Origin: Zooshikella sp050749885 | GTDB lineage: Bacteria; Pseudomonadota; Gammaproteobacteria; Pseudomonadales; Zooshikellaceae | Reading direction: 5' to 3' | Assembly: GCF_050749885.1 (NCBI RefSeq) | Contig: NZ_JBOIUB010000010.1 | Location: 1 to 64,000, forward strand | DNA: 64,000 bases | Shown here: piece by piece, positions 56,425-64,000 of the stretch | Position numbering within the stretch: the stretch's first letter is position 1 | Layout of the letters: each line of letters starts with the position of its first letter | Notes under the pieces: generated by a model | Databases searched by the model: none | Seen by the model: only the letters and a program-made list of their open reading frames with translations | What the model was told of the DNA's origin: nothing | Translations under genes and position numbers: made by a program

Positions 56425-56935
56425 ATAACAGCTAAATTAATTGTTAGATATTTAAGGGTGCTACTCTTTAGCTTAAAATTTCGAAGCATGATACATTATC
56501 GTTACTTGATAGTTGCACTTAACGATCTTTCGTTGAGGATATATTCATGTGACATTATGTTTTTTTGTGTATTGTTGTGATATTCATATTGCTTAAGTAC
56601 TATTTTATAGTGTGAGTTATCTCATAAATATAGTGTTTTTTTATTTGATTATTGGTTTGTAACTGGTCAACGCTTTTTATCATAGAGTAGTATTGACTTC
56701 TTACCCCGTGTAACTTTATTTCACTGTATATATTATATTTTCAATAGGGACTTGAATTTATGACGCTTATCATTTGCCATAAGTTGTATATGCTGATAAC
56801 AAGGGATATACAGAGAATGTGGTGATATGAAAACCTATACGGCATGTTGTTCATGTTTACGAAATGGAAGTAGTAGTCATCATAAGTAAGTCATTATTGA
56901 AGATACTTTCAGTACGTTTTAATGACGGAGGCTGA
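56425..56935. other. Intergenic region, 511 bp
   Basis: AT-rich. Around 56525 the sequence tctttcgttgaggatatatt resembles tccttcgttaaggatatatt near 62813, suggesting a shared promoter-like or repeat motif. A ribosome site GGAGG lies 5 bases before 56936. Nothing else seen. Confidence 0.4.
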
Positions 56936-57802
56936 ATGTTTAAAAAACTCTTTTCATGGTTTAGTGCTAAAACTAGTGAAGATGACACTAGTGATAAGAC
57001 AAATAATAATGATCATCTGAATGATCAGCAGGATAAAACGCATCAGGCTCAAGAAAATATTGCGAATAATCAGCCAGTTATTCACGATCAGTCTTCAGAG
57101 GATATTCAAGCTGCCGTGGCAGAGAATGAGCCACAAGACAAGTCAACGCAGTTTGACTCGACTTGTCCTGAGTCGAGTGAACAAGATGAGGATGTTAAAC
57201 AGGTTACAGTGACACAAGATGAACGTGAAGATACTCCTATAGAGCCACAAACACTGGCCGAAGGAGGCGCGTTTGTATTTGCTGCTAACTTAACATTATA
57301 TACTTCATTGGATGTGCTTCAGCAGCATGGTAAACACGTTGCTGAACTGCCTGAAGAGCTGACACAAAAGAAAAATGGTGAGTGGATAAGTTCAGCTGAT
57401 TTTGCACTTCGTACTGATGAAAATGGCATGTTTAAAAGTGATATTGGCTTTGTTGAGGAGTCAGAGTATTTAGCATTTTTAATAACCTGCCGAGAAACAG
57501 TTGAAAGCAATTTAGCGTATGAGGAAAAGTTAAAAGTGTTGAGCGCTAAAATGGATGCAAATCCACTGTGGAATAGCTGGGGGCAAAAAAAGCTTAAAAG
57601 CAAAGAAAACTGGATGAGTGACTTGATTATTAAAGAGGAAACTCGTGTCATCACCGGTTTATCACTCGCTAATGCAAAAACACTGTTTAATCAAGGCTAT
57701 ACGTCATTAGACGCAATTGCTGCAGCTCCTGAAGAGGTACTGACCTCTTTGCCAAGAGTGGGCAAGAAAACACTTGAGAATATTCGTCAGGCTGCTTCTT
57801 AG
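56936..57802 (+). CDS. Acidic protein with C-terminal helix-hairpin-helix
   Basis: 288 residues. The N-terminal part starts MFKKLFSWFSAKTSEDD and continues with ~110 low-complexity acidic, Gln/Asn-rich residues. The middle (TLAEGGAFVFAANLTLYT to NAKTLF) is a globular unknown. The last ~50 residues read as a helix-hairpin-helix (LTSLPRVGKKTLENIRQ) of the type that binds DNA or another HhH protein nonspecifically. It is not recognised as a named family. Its own terminator follows at 57845. Confidence 0.75.
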   Translation: MFKKLFSWFSAKTSEDDTSDKTNNNDHLNDQQDKTHQAQENIANNQPVIHDQSSEDIQAAVAENEPQDKSTQFDSTCPESSEQDEDVKQVTVTQDEREDTPIEPQTLAEGGAFVFAANLTLYTSLDVLQQHGKHVAELPEELTQKKNGEWISSADFALRTDENGMFKSDIGFVEESEYLAFLITCRETVESNLAYEEKLKVLSAKMDANPLWNSWGQKKLKSKENWMSDLIIKEETRVITGLSLANAKTLFNQGYTSLDAIAAAPEEVLTSLPRVGKKTLENIRQAAS

Positions 57803-57844
57803 CACGGCCTGTAGACCAATTTTTGTTTCCAACAACATGTTGCT

Positions 57845-57870
57845 AGCTACCGAAAGGTAGCTTTTTTTTG
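57845..57870 (+). terminator. Rho-independent terminator
   Basis: agctacc-gaaa-ggtagct followed by eight T. It is about 40 bases after the HhH protein stop. Confidence 0.85.
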
Positions 57871-57884
57871 CTATTGAAAATGTT

Positions 57885-58595
57885 TCAAATACCACATTCC
57901 TTATAGTCAGATGTAGTGGCCCTTTCTCCCAGAATTTCTTGTCGGATATTGATTCTAGCCTGCTCTTCCCAACGTGATTGTAATGTAGGTGTAAAATAAA
58001 GGGTTGGGCGCGATATTAACCTGGAAAGTACTTTGTTCCTTAAGCGTCGGTATAACCATAAGGGTATATAACGGTGCTCCATACGCACTTGTTGCTGGTA
58101 CCTCCGATAAAGTGCTTCAGGTGTTGCAAGTATAGCTAGATCTAAATCAAGAAAAAATTGCTCATCTTTACTGTTTGAACTGGGTTGATGTTGCTCTGTA
58201 GCAAGTATCCATTGGCTGATTTTTTCAATGTGAGTCGTATCCACACCCAGTAGTGGTAATGCTTGTGCAGCTTGTTTGGCACTTTCTATTTCGTTTTTCT
58301 TACTGAATCTTTTATACACACTATCATGATAAAAGATGGTCAAAATAATGCTTGGCAAGTCCTGACATAAGTGAGCAAACCGTTCTGCAAGCGTTATCAA
58401 ATGTGCCAGATGGTAGATAGTATGGTAGTGGCGGTGAGGCTGTTGATATTGTGAAATGAGATGGGCAAAAACCTCATATTGAGTTTGGTGGTCACACTCT
58501 GCTTTTGCCGCATAAAGGGATTGTCGCCAGGTACCATAAAGTTTACGAATGACTGGATGATGCAGTAATTGGGAAGATATAGAGTCGGCGGACAT
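57885..58595 (-). CDS. Predicted HD-superfamily metal-dependent phosphohydrolase
   Basis: 236 residues. HD-type ligands: YHTIYHLAHLI (about residue 57), the central YHDSVYKRF and the later FLDLDLAILAT. The segment ATEQHQPS also fits. This pattern belongs to the COG4339 group of predicted HD enzymes, whose substrate is not known. It is divergent from rtcB, 158 bases apart. Confidence 0.82.
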   Translation of the reverse strand: MSADSISSQLLHHPVIRKLYGTWRQSLYAAKAECDHQTQYEVFAHLISQYQQPHRHYHTIYHLAHLITLAERFAHLCQDLPSIILTIFYHDSVYKRFSKKNEIESAKQAAQALPLLGVDTTHIEKISQWILATEQHQPSSNSKDEQFFLDLDLAILATPEALYRRYQQQVRMEHRYIPLWLYRRLRNKVLSRLISRPTLYFTPTLQSRWEEQARINIRQEILGERATTSDYKECGI

Positions 58596-58753
58596 ATGGC
58601 TTTCACTTTATTGATAACTATCTATCTTTATAGATAGTCAGAGTTAGAGAGTTATTTAATATCCCATTGAATTTTAAGTAAAAAATTTTTGGCATGGTCT
58701 TTGTTTAATGTTGATTATCTTACTTTTATTTGACTAAACGAGATAACATTCCA

Positions 58754-59980
58754 ATGTGTAGAAAATATGAAGTTGTTCAAGGGCAAAAAGGTGTACCCAT
58801 TAAAGCGTGGACATGTGATGTTGCCTTTGAACAAGCTGCTAAACAACAATTATTGAATATAGCGCAATTGCCCTTTGTATATAAGTGGTTGGCGGTAATG
58901 CCTGATGTGCATCTTGGTAAGGGAGCCACAATAGGTAGTGTGGTACCTACTATTGATTGTGTCATCCCCGCTGCAGTAGGTGTGGATATCGGTTGCGGTA
59001 TGATGGCGTGCAAAACTTCCTTAACAGCCAGTGACTTACCTGAAAATCTTGGCGGAATTCGAAGTGCAATTGAGCAAGCTGTTCCTCATGGGCGGTCAGC
59101 GAGAGCCAGAAAAGGGCGTGATAAAGGTGCCTGGGGAGATATTCCTCATGATGTAGCTTGTGCATGGCGTTCATTAGCTACTGTCTTTGATCAGCTGCAG
59201 GAAAAGCATGCTGTATTAAAACAAACCAATAATGTGAATCACTTGGGAACCTTAGGCACAGGCAATCACTTTATCGAAGTGTGTCTGGATGAAAAAGACA
59301 GTGTGTGGTTTATGTTGCATAGTGGCTCCCGTGGTGTGGGTAACAGAATTGGAACCCACTTTATTGAACTTGCTAAGAAAGAAATGGAGCGTTGGCAAAT
59401 TCAGTTGCCTGACCGAGATTTGGCTTACTTGCCTGAAGGTTCTGAGTTATTTGCGGACTATATGCAAAGTGTTGAATGGGCTCAAAACTATGCTCGTATT
59501 AATCGAGAGGTCATGATGCAGCGGGTGATTCAGGCTGTCCAAAAGGTATTGCATCGAACGTTTGAGGCGCATGTTGAGGCCGTTAACTGCCATCATAACT
59601 ATGTGAATCGTGAGCATCATTATGGTAATGATGTATGGGTTACTCGCAAAGGTGCTGTGAGTGCCAAAGAGGGACAGTTAGGGATTATTCCTGGAAGCAT
59701 GGGGGCAAAATCGTTTATTGTGCGAGGTAAGGGTAATCCTGAAAGCTTTCATAGCTGTAGCCATGGTGCTGGGCGTGTTATGTCTCGAACTCAAGCAAAG
59801 AAAGTGGTTACATTGGCAGAACACTTAGCGGCAACACAAGGAGTAGAGTGTCGTAAAGATGAAGCTGTTATAGATGAAACGCCCGCCGCGTATAAACCGA
59901 TTGATAAAGTCATGGCTGCGCAGTCTGACTTGATAGAAGTCGTTTATACGCTCAAACAAATTGTCTGTGTAAAAGGTTAG
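58754..59980 (+). CDS. rtcB: RNA-splicing ligase RtcB
   Basis: 408 residues from the ATG at 58754, equal to E. coli RtcB; an in-frame TTG at 58730 is possible. VDIGCGMMA (metal Cys), LGTLGTGNHFIEV, NCHHNYV and the GMP-attachment region CSHGAGRVMSR are intact. It joins RNA 2',3'-cyclic phosphate and 5'-OH ends in a manganese/GTP reaction, for RNA repair or tRNA splicing. No rtcA or rtcR is adjacent. Confidence 0.95.
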   Translation: MCRKYEVVQGQKGVPIKAWTCDVAFEQAAKQQLLNIAQLPFVYKWLAVMPDVHLGKGATIGSVVPTIDCVIPAAVGVDIGCGMMACKTSLTASDLPENLGGIRSAIEQAVPHGRSARARKGRDKGAWGDIPHDVACAWRSLATVFDQLQEKHAVLKQTNNVNHLGTLGTGNHFIEVCLDEKDSVWFMLHSGSRGVGNRIGTHFIELAKKEMERWQIQLPDRDLAYLPEGSELFADYMQSVEWAQNYARINREVMMQRVIQAVQKVLHRTFEAHVEAVNCHHNYVNREHHYGNDVWVTRKGAVSAKEGQLGIIPGSMGAKSFIVRGKGNPESFHSCSHGAGRVMSRTQAKKVVTLAEHLAATQGVECRKDEAVIDETPAAYKPIDKVMAAQSDLIEVVYTLKQIVCVKG

Positions 59981-60011
59981 TTTTGGTAAGATTAAGTCTT
60001 AGCCTTAAGAT

Positions 60012-60029
60012 ACTTTAGAGGTGCCCTTT
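60012..60029. repeat. Half copy of the inverted-repeat element
   Basis: ctttagaggtgcccttta, the reverse of one terminus of the 51763 element. It lies between rtcB and the terminator at 60044. Confidence 0.4.
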
Positions 60030-60043
60030 AATGAGGGGGAAGC

Positions 60044-60073
60044 ATAAGCGCTTATAATAGTGCTTATTTTTTG
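60044..60073 (+). terminator. Terminator after rtcB
   Basis: ataagc ... gcttat with inner pairs, followed by TTTTTTG. It lies about 60 bases past the rtcB stop and just before the convergent gene at 60093. Confidence 0.55.
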
Positions 60074-60092
60074 TTTTAATTAAATAGGGATA

Positions 60093-60761
60093 TTATGTTG
60101 TTGGTATAGTTAAGGATTTAATTTTATCGTGAATAAGCGATATTATTTGCTGAACATGGTCAGTCGGTTTATTAAAATTATCATAATCTTTATTATATAT
60201 TTCTTTTAAATCATTGAGCGTTAAGTAAGTTGGTTGATGAACTTCTGCGATCGTAGCATACATGAATTTTTGATTATTTTTCTCAATATATAGCGAGTAT
60301 ATATGAATGGCCAAATTTTCTTTCATTGTTACATGAAAGCTTTTGTATAATGGCGCCAGATCACTGCTAGATTTTAGTTCACCAAAGTACATAGGCTGTT
60401 TAGTTATTTTCCAACCTGCGGCTTTTAACACGGCACCAATGGAGCCGCCACCGAGGATTTTTTTATGTGCAGTGGAAAAAGATGAGTCAACGTGTTCGGG
60501 GTAACGCACAATGGCTAATGTTCTGGTTGTTTTGTTAGCACCATGAGTACTGTATAAGCGAGAGACTCTCGTTGATGCGCCTGATTCCAGTACATCTATC
60601 CCATAGCTTCCAAACTTTAACTCAATACGCTCGCTATTCAGTAGAGGGCGAAGTTTTTTATTATCGACTGTTAAGGGTGTTTGGGATGCAAGCGCAGAGC
60701 TGCTAAAGATAATAAGAAACCAAACGAATAACGTAGAAACCTTTGTTTTAAGGTGATACAT
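60093..60761 (-). CDS. Secreted protein of unknown function
   Basis: 222 residues from the ATG at 60761 with AAGAGG upstream. The signal peptide runs to SSALAS. The mature part, ~196 residues, has beta-rich segments around TTRTLAIVRYPEHVDSSF and GGGSIGAVLKAAG, and no motif that I recognise. Probably periplasmic or exported. Stand-alone gene facing rtcB. Confidence 0.7.
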   Translation of the reverse strand: MYHLKTKVSTLFVWFLIIFSSSALASQTPLTVDNKKLRPLLNSERIELKFGSYGIDVLESGASTRVSRLYSTHGANKTTRTLAIVRYPEHVDSSFSTAHKKILGGGSIGAVLKAAGWKITKQPMYFGELKSSSDLAPLYKSFHVTMKENLAIHIYSLYIEKNNQKFMYATIAEVHQPTYLTLNDLKEIYNKDYDNFNKPTDHVQQIISLIHDKIKSLTIPTT

Positions 60762-61101
60762 AGGTGCCTCTTGAAGTGTGAAAATAGAGTGTGAAAACAA
60801 GTGAGCAAGATAGATTAAACCTAATAGCGTTAGTAAAGTAAATATATCTTTATAAGATTGATGATAATTAAATTTAATTATTGCTTGAAAGTGCGAAATA
60901 TTAAATTTAGTTCATCTTTGTGAATAAGGTGAGTCAATGTATTTATAATGTAATCAGTTTTTGGGTGAGTTAATTTACTACTTAGCGTGATTTATTTGAA
61001 GGAGCTTTAAAAAACTATCGTGGTCACAATTAATGTCTATAGTTTATTGTAAGGACACCTCTAAAAGTGCACTTTTTTTAGAGGTACCCATAAGTATTAA
61101 T
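60762..61101. other. Intergenic region, 340 bp
   Basis: Divergent promoter region of the secreted protein and the third SBP gene. It contains the 40-bp palindromic element at 61051-61090, which lies directly upstream of the SBP start. Confidence 0.4.
61051..61090. mobile_element. Short palindromic member of the inverted-repeat element family
   Basis: The arms acctctaaaa and ttttagaggt surround gtgcac. The left end (aaggacacctctaaaa) matches the left terminus of the 51763 element, and the right end (ttttagaggtaccc) matches its right terminus. It ends 11 bases before the ATG of the SBP gene at 61102. Looks like an internally deleted copy. Confidence 0.6.
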
Positions 61102-61935
61102 ATGGCAGACTTTGAGATTGACGTCAGAGTGAACAGCAAAAGACAATTACATTTCATCTTCCTGATAGCATTATGCTTTGCGGCTTGCATCCCTATAAAA
61201 GGGGCATGTGATACCATTGTATTAGCGACAGGGAGTTGGTGTCCTTATATTTGTCCTGATGCTTCAAGTGAAACAGGCTTAAATGATCAACCTGGTTTTT
61301 TTGTAGAGATTGTTCATGAAATATTGAGTGAGCATGGACATCAAGTTAATCTCGTTGTTGTCCCATGGACCAGGGCTATTCGTGGTGCTCAAAATGGTAT
61401 TTATGATGGTTTGTTGGGCACTGTTCCGGCCACAGTACCGGATTTTATTTTTCCTGAAAAAGGTCAATCCTACTATCATATGTGCTTTTTTACACGACTT
61501 AATTCTACTTGGCAGTACGATGGCATTAAGTCTTTAGCCAGTCTACGTTTGGGGGTCGTACAAGATTATGACTATGATAATGGGGGGGAGTTGGATCAAT
61601 ATATTCAACAGGAAATCAATGGCTATTGGGTAATACCTATTTCAGGTGAGGATAAGGATGCACTTAATACCAATATCCGACGAGTAGAGCAGGGACGCGT
61701 TGATGTTATCATCGATGGTCGTGAAGTGATGGATTATTATTTTAAAAATAAAAAAGCAAAAACAATTAGAGAGGCTGGGTGTATTTCTAAAGATAAAATG
61801 TACGTTGCCTTTTCCCCTGTGAACGATAGAGCAAAAGAGTATGCTGATATTTTGAGCGACGGAATGGACAGTTTGAGAGCAAGTGGCAAGTTGGAGGAAA
61901 TCTTAAAAAAATATGGCGTAAAAGACTGGCAATGA
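61102..61935 (+). CDS. Periplasmic solute-binding protein (SBP_bac_3), paralogue 3
   Basis: 277 residues from the ATG at 61102; a start at 61033 would be read through the repeat element. Signal peptide ending at CIPIKGACDT (Cys-rich). The body follows the family: TIVLATGSWCPYI, VVPWTRAIRGAQNGIYDG and LASLRLGVVQDYDYD. It faces paralogue 4 tail to tail with a 2-base gap. No permease gene is near. Ligand unknown; the window has four such orphan binding proteins. Confidence 0.82.
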   Translation: MADFEIDVRVNSKRQLHFIFLIALCFAACIPIKGACDTIVLATGSWCPYICPDASSETGLNDQPGFFVEIVHEILSEHGHQVNLVVVPWTRAIRGAQNGIYDGLLGTVPATVPDFIFPEKGQSYYHMCFFTRLNSTWQYDGIKSLASLRLGVVQDYDYDNGGELDQYIQQEINGYWVIPISGEDKDALNTNIRRVEQGRVDVIIDGREVMDYYFKNKKAKTIREAGCISKDKMYVAFSPVNDRAKEYADILSDGMDSLRASGKLEEILKKYGVKDWQ

Positions 61936-61937
61936 AT

Positions 61938-62708
61938 CTAATGATACTTTCCATTATAAAAATCATTCCAAAGTCGTTGGTATTGGCCTGTAGATTTTAA
62001 TTCTTTTAATCCTTCGTTAAAAATCTTCAAAAAGGATTTATTTTGCTCTATTTCTTTTGAAAATATTAAGTGGTAATCCCAACGTTCATACGGCTTGGTA
62101 AAGGAGATTTCATCTAGATATTCGGCAGGCAGCTGAGAATGGATGATATGTAACCCCACATCTTTATTTTCATCAAGTGCTTCAAATCGCTTGGCAATGA
62201 GCATGCGGAATGTTGATATTTTATCTGTTCCAGTGATGTAGTTAATAAGTTTCGCTTGTTCTGCTTTGACAAGGAGTTTAGCTTTAGCAGATTCCATGGG
62301 TATACCAATATGTAGTCCTTTTAATTGATAAAGCTTTTCAGGATCACCTTGCCAGGTGATGGGTGTTGTTTTTAGATGAAATAAAACCAGTTCACCGCTA
62401 TAAACAATGTCTGAAAAGTAACAGTCGTTAAGCCGTTCTTTCGTTTTTCCCCATAAAGCTGAAGCATGCCACTTTCCTGTCTGAACATAAAGGTATGATC
62501 GTTTCCAGGGGAAAAAGCCATATTTAATATCGATATTCTTAGCGGAAAAAATGGTTGTCAAAATATGAGGGACAACTCCATAATGGGGAAGATCTTTGCT
62601 GATGAAAGGAAGCCATTCACCAATTGCAATACTGATTTCTTCTTTTGCTGCCACATTGAATGGCCAAAAAATTGAAAAAAATATGGCTAAAATAATATGA
62701 ATCTTCAT
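61938..62708 (-). CDS. Periplasmic solute-binding protein (SBP_bac_3), paralogue 4
   Basis: 256 residues. Signal peptide MKIHIILAIFFSIFWPFNVAA, then IAIGEWLPFISKDLPHYG, FFPWKRSYLYVQTGKWHASALWGKT and the hinge/second lobe LKGLHIGIPMES. The C-terminal FLKIFNEGLKELKSTGQYQRLWNDF closes lobe I. Same layout as the three other SBP genes. Orphan, ligand unknown. Convergent with paralogue 3, so not in one operon with it. Confidence 0.85.
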   Translation of the reverse strand: MKIHIILAIFFSIFWPFNVAAKEEISIAIGEWLPFISKDLPHYGVVPHILTTIFSAKNIDIKYGFFPWKRSYLYVQTGKWHASALWGKTKERLNDCYFSDIVYSGELVLFHLKTTPITWQGDPEKLYQLKGLHIGIPMESAKAKLLVKAEQAKLINYITGTDKISTFRMLIAKRFEALDENKDVGLHIIHSQLPAEYLDEISFTKPYERWDYHLIFSKEIEQNKSFLKIFNEGLKELKSTGQYQRLWNDFYNGKYH

Positions 62709-63085
62709 TTATACCCTTTACGAGTCACTTAGGGTCTGTTATCGACGCTTTACACTCCAGTTTGTATGCTGCCATCACTAGCCTGAATATATCTGGCTAG
62801 TTTCACTAAAAATCCTTCGTTAAGGATATATTTAATTGTGCTATTACACATAAAATACAGTGTAGGAAATTGACATAATGGAGAGGATTTAGGCATACCA
62901 TCAAATGATAGTTTTTAGTCAGCATTGTTTTAATGATATGAAGTGCGCTATGGATAGCTTAGTATGAGTTTGCTGAAAATGGCAAATAGTCGCTTATTGT
63001 AATGTGGTTATATGTATGCGGATGACTGGACACATGCGCTATGTGTAGTATTATCGTGAAAAAACAGTGGTTAAAGGATTAGCAA
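62709..63085. other. Intergenic region, 377 bp
   Basis: A hairpin atcctt-cgtt-aaggat (62812-62827) lies within the sequence tccttcgttaaggatatatt that is similar to 56525. A ribosome site AAAGGA precedes 63086. Nothing else seen. Confidence 0.4.
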
Positions 63086-63439
63086 ATGATCAAGAAATCA
63101 ATTCTAATATGCTTGCTGGTATTGGGGTACTCCATGGCTGGTGTAACAGCGGCAGACTGCACAACACCTACTTCAGGTGGCGTTCGCCTTATCGTCGTTT
63201 TTAATGACCAAGTCCATCCTGGTAAGAAACCATTGGAGGATGCATATACTGAAGAGTTAAGTAAGGTGAGTATTCTGAATCCATTTTATGTTATTCGACG
63301 TTTTCAAGAGAAAGGACTTATTATCTGTACAGAACCTACAGATGAAGCACATTTAAAGCAAATGGTGCAAGGGGTTGAGCAATTAGCTGTTATTGATTAT
63401 GTAGAAGTGGACCAACGGATGCAGCCTAGAAAGCCATAA
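63086..63439 (+). CDS. Stand-alone inhibitor I9/subtilase-propeptide-like secreted protein
   Basis: 117 residues. Signal peptide MIKKSILICLLVLGYSMAGVTAA. The mature part, ~94 residues, has the order of an I9 propeptide: RLIVVFNDQVHP (first strand), a helix, IRRFQEKGLIICTEP (middle strand), another helix KQMVQGVEQLAVI and the closing DYVEVDQRMQP, the usual terminal signature. Subtilase propeptides fold and inhibit proteases; a free-standing one could inhibit a secreted S8 protease encoded elsewhere. Assignment by pattern. Confidence 0.65.
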   Translation: MIKKSILICLLVLGYSMAGVTAADCTTPTSGGVRLIVVFNDQVHPGKKPLEDAYTEELSKVSILNPFYVIRRFQEKGLIICTEPTDEAHLKQMVQGVEQLAVIDYVEVDQRMQPRKP

Positions 63440-63559
63440 GGCACTTTGTAGTTATTTTAATACATAGCCTGCATGTGCAGGCCTATGGTCTGGCTGAAGC
63501 TGGGTATTAAATGATGTATTAATAAAAGAGTGCAGTGCTATAAGTAATAGGTGAGGCAC

Positions 63560-64000
63560 TTACTGCGCAATAGGAATGGTAAAGTAAAAAATAGTGCCTC
63601 CCTCTGGATTATTCTCAAATCCTAACTTTCCACCATGAGAAGACATAATGGATTCACACACGGATAAGCCAATGCCCATACCAGTAGACTTGGTGGTAAA
63701 GAAGGGCGTAAACAGGTTTTCGGCTACTTCTGGTGATAATCCATGGCCTCGATCAATCACCATCACTTTGACAAACTGTTCATTGATTTTATTGGTTGAA
63801 ATATGAACGCCTTCTTCTTGGGTTTCTAATCCTTTCATAGCTTCCATAGCATTACGCAACAAGTTAAGTGCAACTTGTTGAATTTGTACTGGATCAGCGG
63901 CTATGGGTGGAATATCTTCCCCTGGGTGAAAGTGTATTTGGATGGTGTTATGACGTGCATCCACTTCCGCCAGTTTTACAACATCACTAATCAACTTGTT
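63560..64000 (-). CDS. Sensor histidine kinase, C-terminal part (runs off the window)
   Basis: The frame stays open to the right edge, so only ~147 C-terminal residues are visible. The ATPase domain is complete: N box QQVALNLLRNAMEAM, G1 DRGHGLS, F box FTPFFTTK and G2 GMGIGLSVC. The style is that of FixL/DctB/TtrS-type two-component kinases. The sensor part and response regulator lie outside. Confidence 0.9.
   Translation of the reverse strand, partial: NKLISDVVKLAEVDARHNTIQIHFHPGEDIPPIAADPVQIQQVALNLLRNAMEAMKGLETQEEGVHISTNKINEQFVKVMVIDRGHGLSPEVAENLFTPFFTTKSTGMGIGLSVCESIMSSHGGKLGFENNPEGGTIFYFTIPIAQ

Noticed and set aside
1..64000. CRISPR arrays, tRNA and rRNA genes
   Set aside because: No regularly spaced direct repeats and no cloverleaf-like or rRNA sequence recognised by eye in the intergenic regions.

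Overview
The window looks like chromosomal DNA of a marine gammaproteobacterium of the Oceanospirillales type (Zooshikella/Spartinivicinus-like; this is an inference from gene order and protein style, not a database result). It is AT-rich and has long intergenic spaces. Two housekeeping blocks have typical gammaproteobacterial order: nrdR-ribD-ribE-ribBA-ribH-nusB-thiL-pgpA (19.2-25.3 kb), and xseB-ispA-dxs divergent from the flagellar stator genes pomA-pomB (28.3-33.7 kb), an arrangement also known from Vibrio. The rest is largely accessory and secretory.

Layout. 0-2.6 kb: the C-terminal part of a large polymorphic toxin, ending in a HExxH metallopeptidase-like module, with a small overlapping probable immunity gene. 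2.6-3.7 kb: a REP-type (Y1/HUH) transposase. 4.1-5.3 kb: three small secreted paralogues. 5.6-16.0 kb: a minus-strand operon of five genes: a 1530-residue LEPR-like/DUF4347/LamG-like/repeat surface protein, a TolC-family lipoprotein, two HlyD-family adaptors and a PqqD-M50 protease-HlyD fusion, with no ABC ATPase. 16.8-18.8 kb: acetyltransferases and an Mpo1-like membrane protein. 19.2-26.8 kb: riboflavin, NusB, thiamin and PgpA genes, an aspartic protease and ribA. 27.0-28.2 kb: a YeeE/YedE pair with a BigR-like persulfide sensor. 28.3-34.3 kb: isoprenoid genes, the stator and a PilZ protein. 34.3-42.0 kb: an AGCS symporter, a DUF4062 protein, an MFS-acyltransferase fusion with its TetR regulator, a methyltransferase and a GvpU-like protein. 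42.2-48.7 kb: a 2163-residue RTX toxin with a TcdA/TcdB-like hydrophobic region. 49.6-64 kb: SlyD, an SDR, four orphan SBP_bac_3 periplasmic binding proteins, carbonic anhydrase, MtgA, an HhH protein, an HD hydrolase, RtcB, a stand-alone I9-like inhibitor, and the end of a histidine kinase.

The strongest candidate for an undescribed system is the 5.6-16.0 kb operon. It looks like a dedicated envelope export or processing machine for one giant surface protein, with an intramembrane protease/adaptor where a type I system would have its ABC transporter. Secondary points of interest are the RTX/TcdAB-like toxin, an inverted-repeat element family next to the SBP genes, a triple operator upstream of the TetR gene, a perfect 17-bp hairpin at 55.4 kb, and the degenerate GTP cyclohydrolase domain of RibBA paired with an intact RibA. 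No CRISPR array, tRNA, rRNA or FMN riboswitch was recognised. All family assignments come from reading motifs; no search was run.
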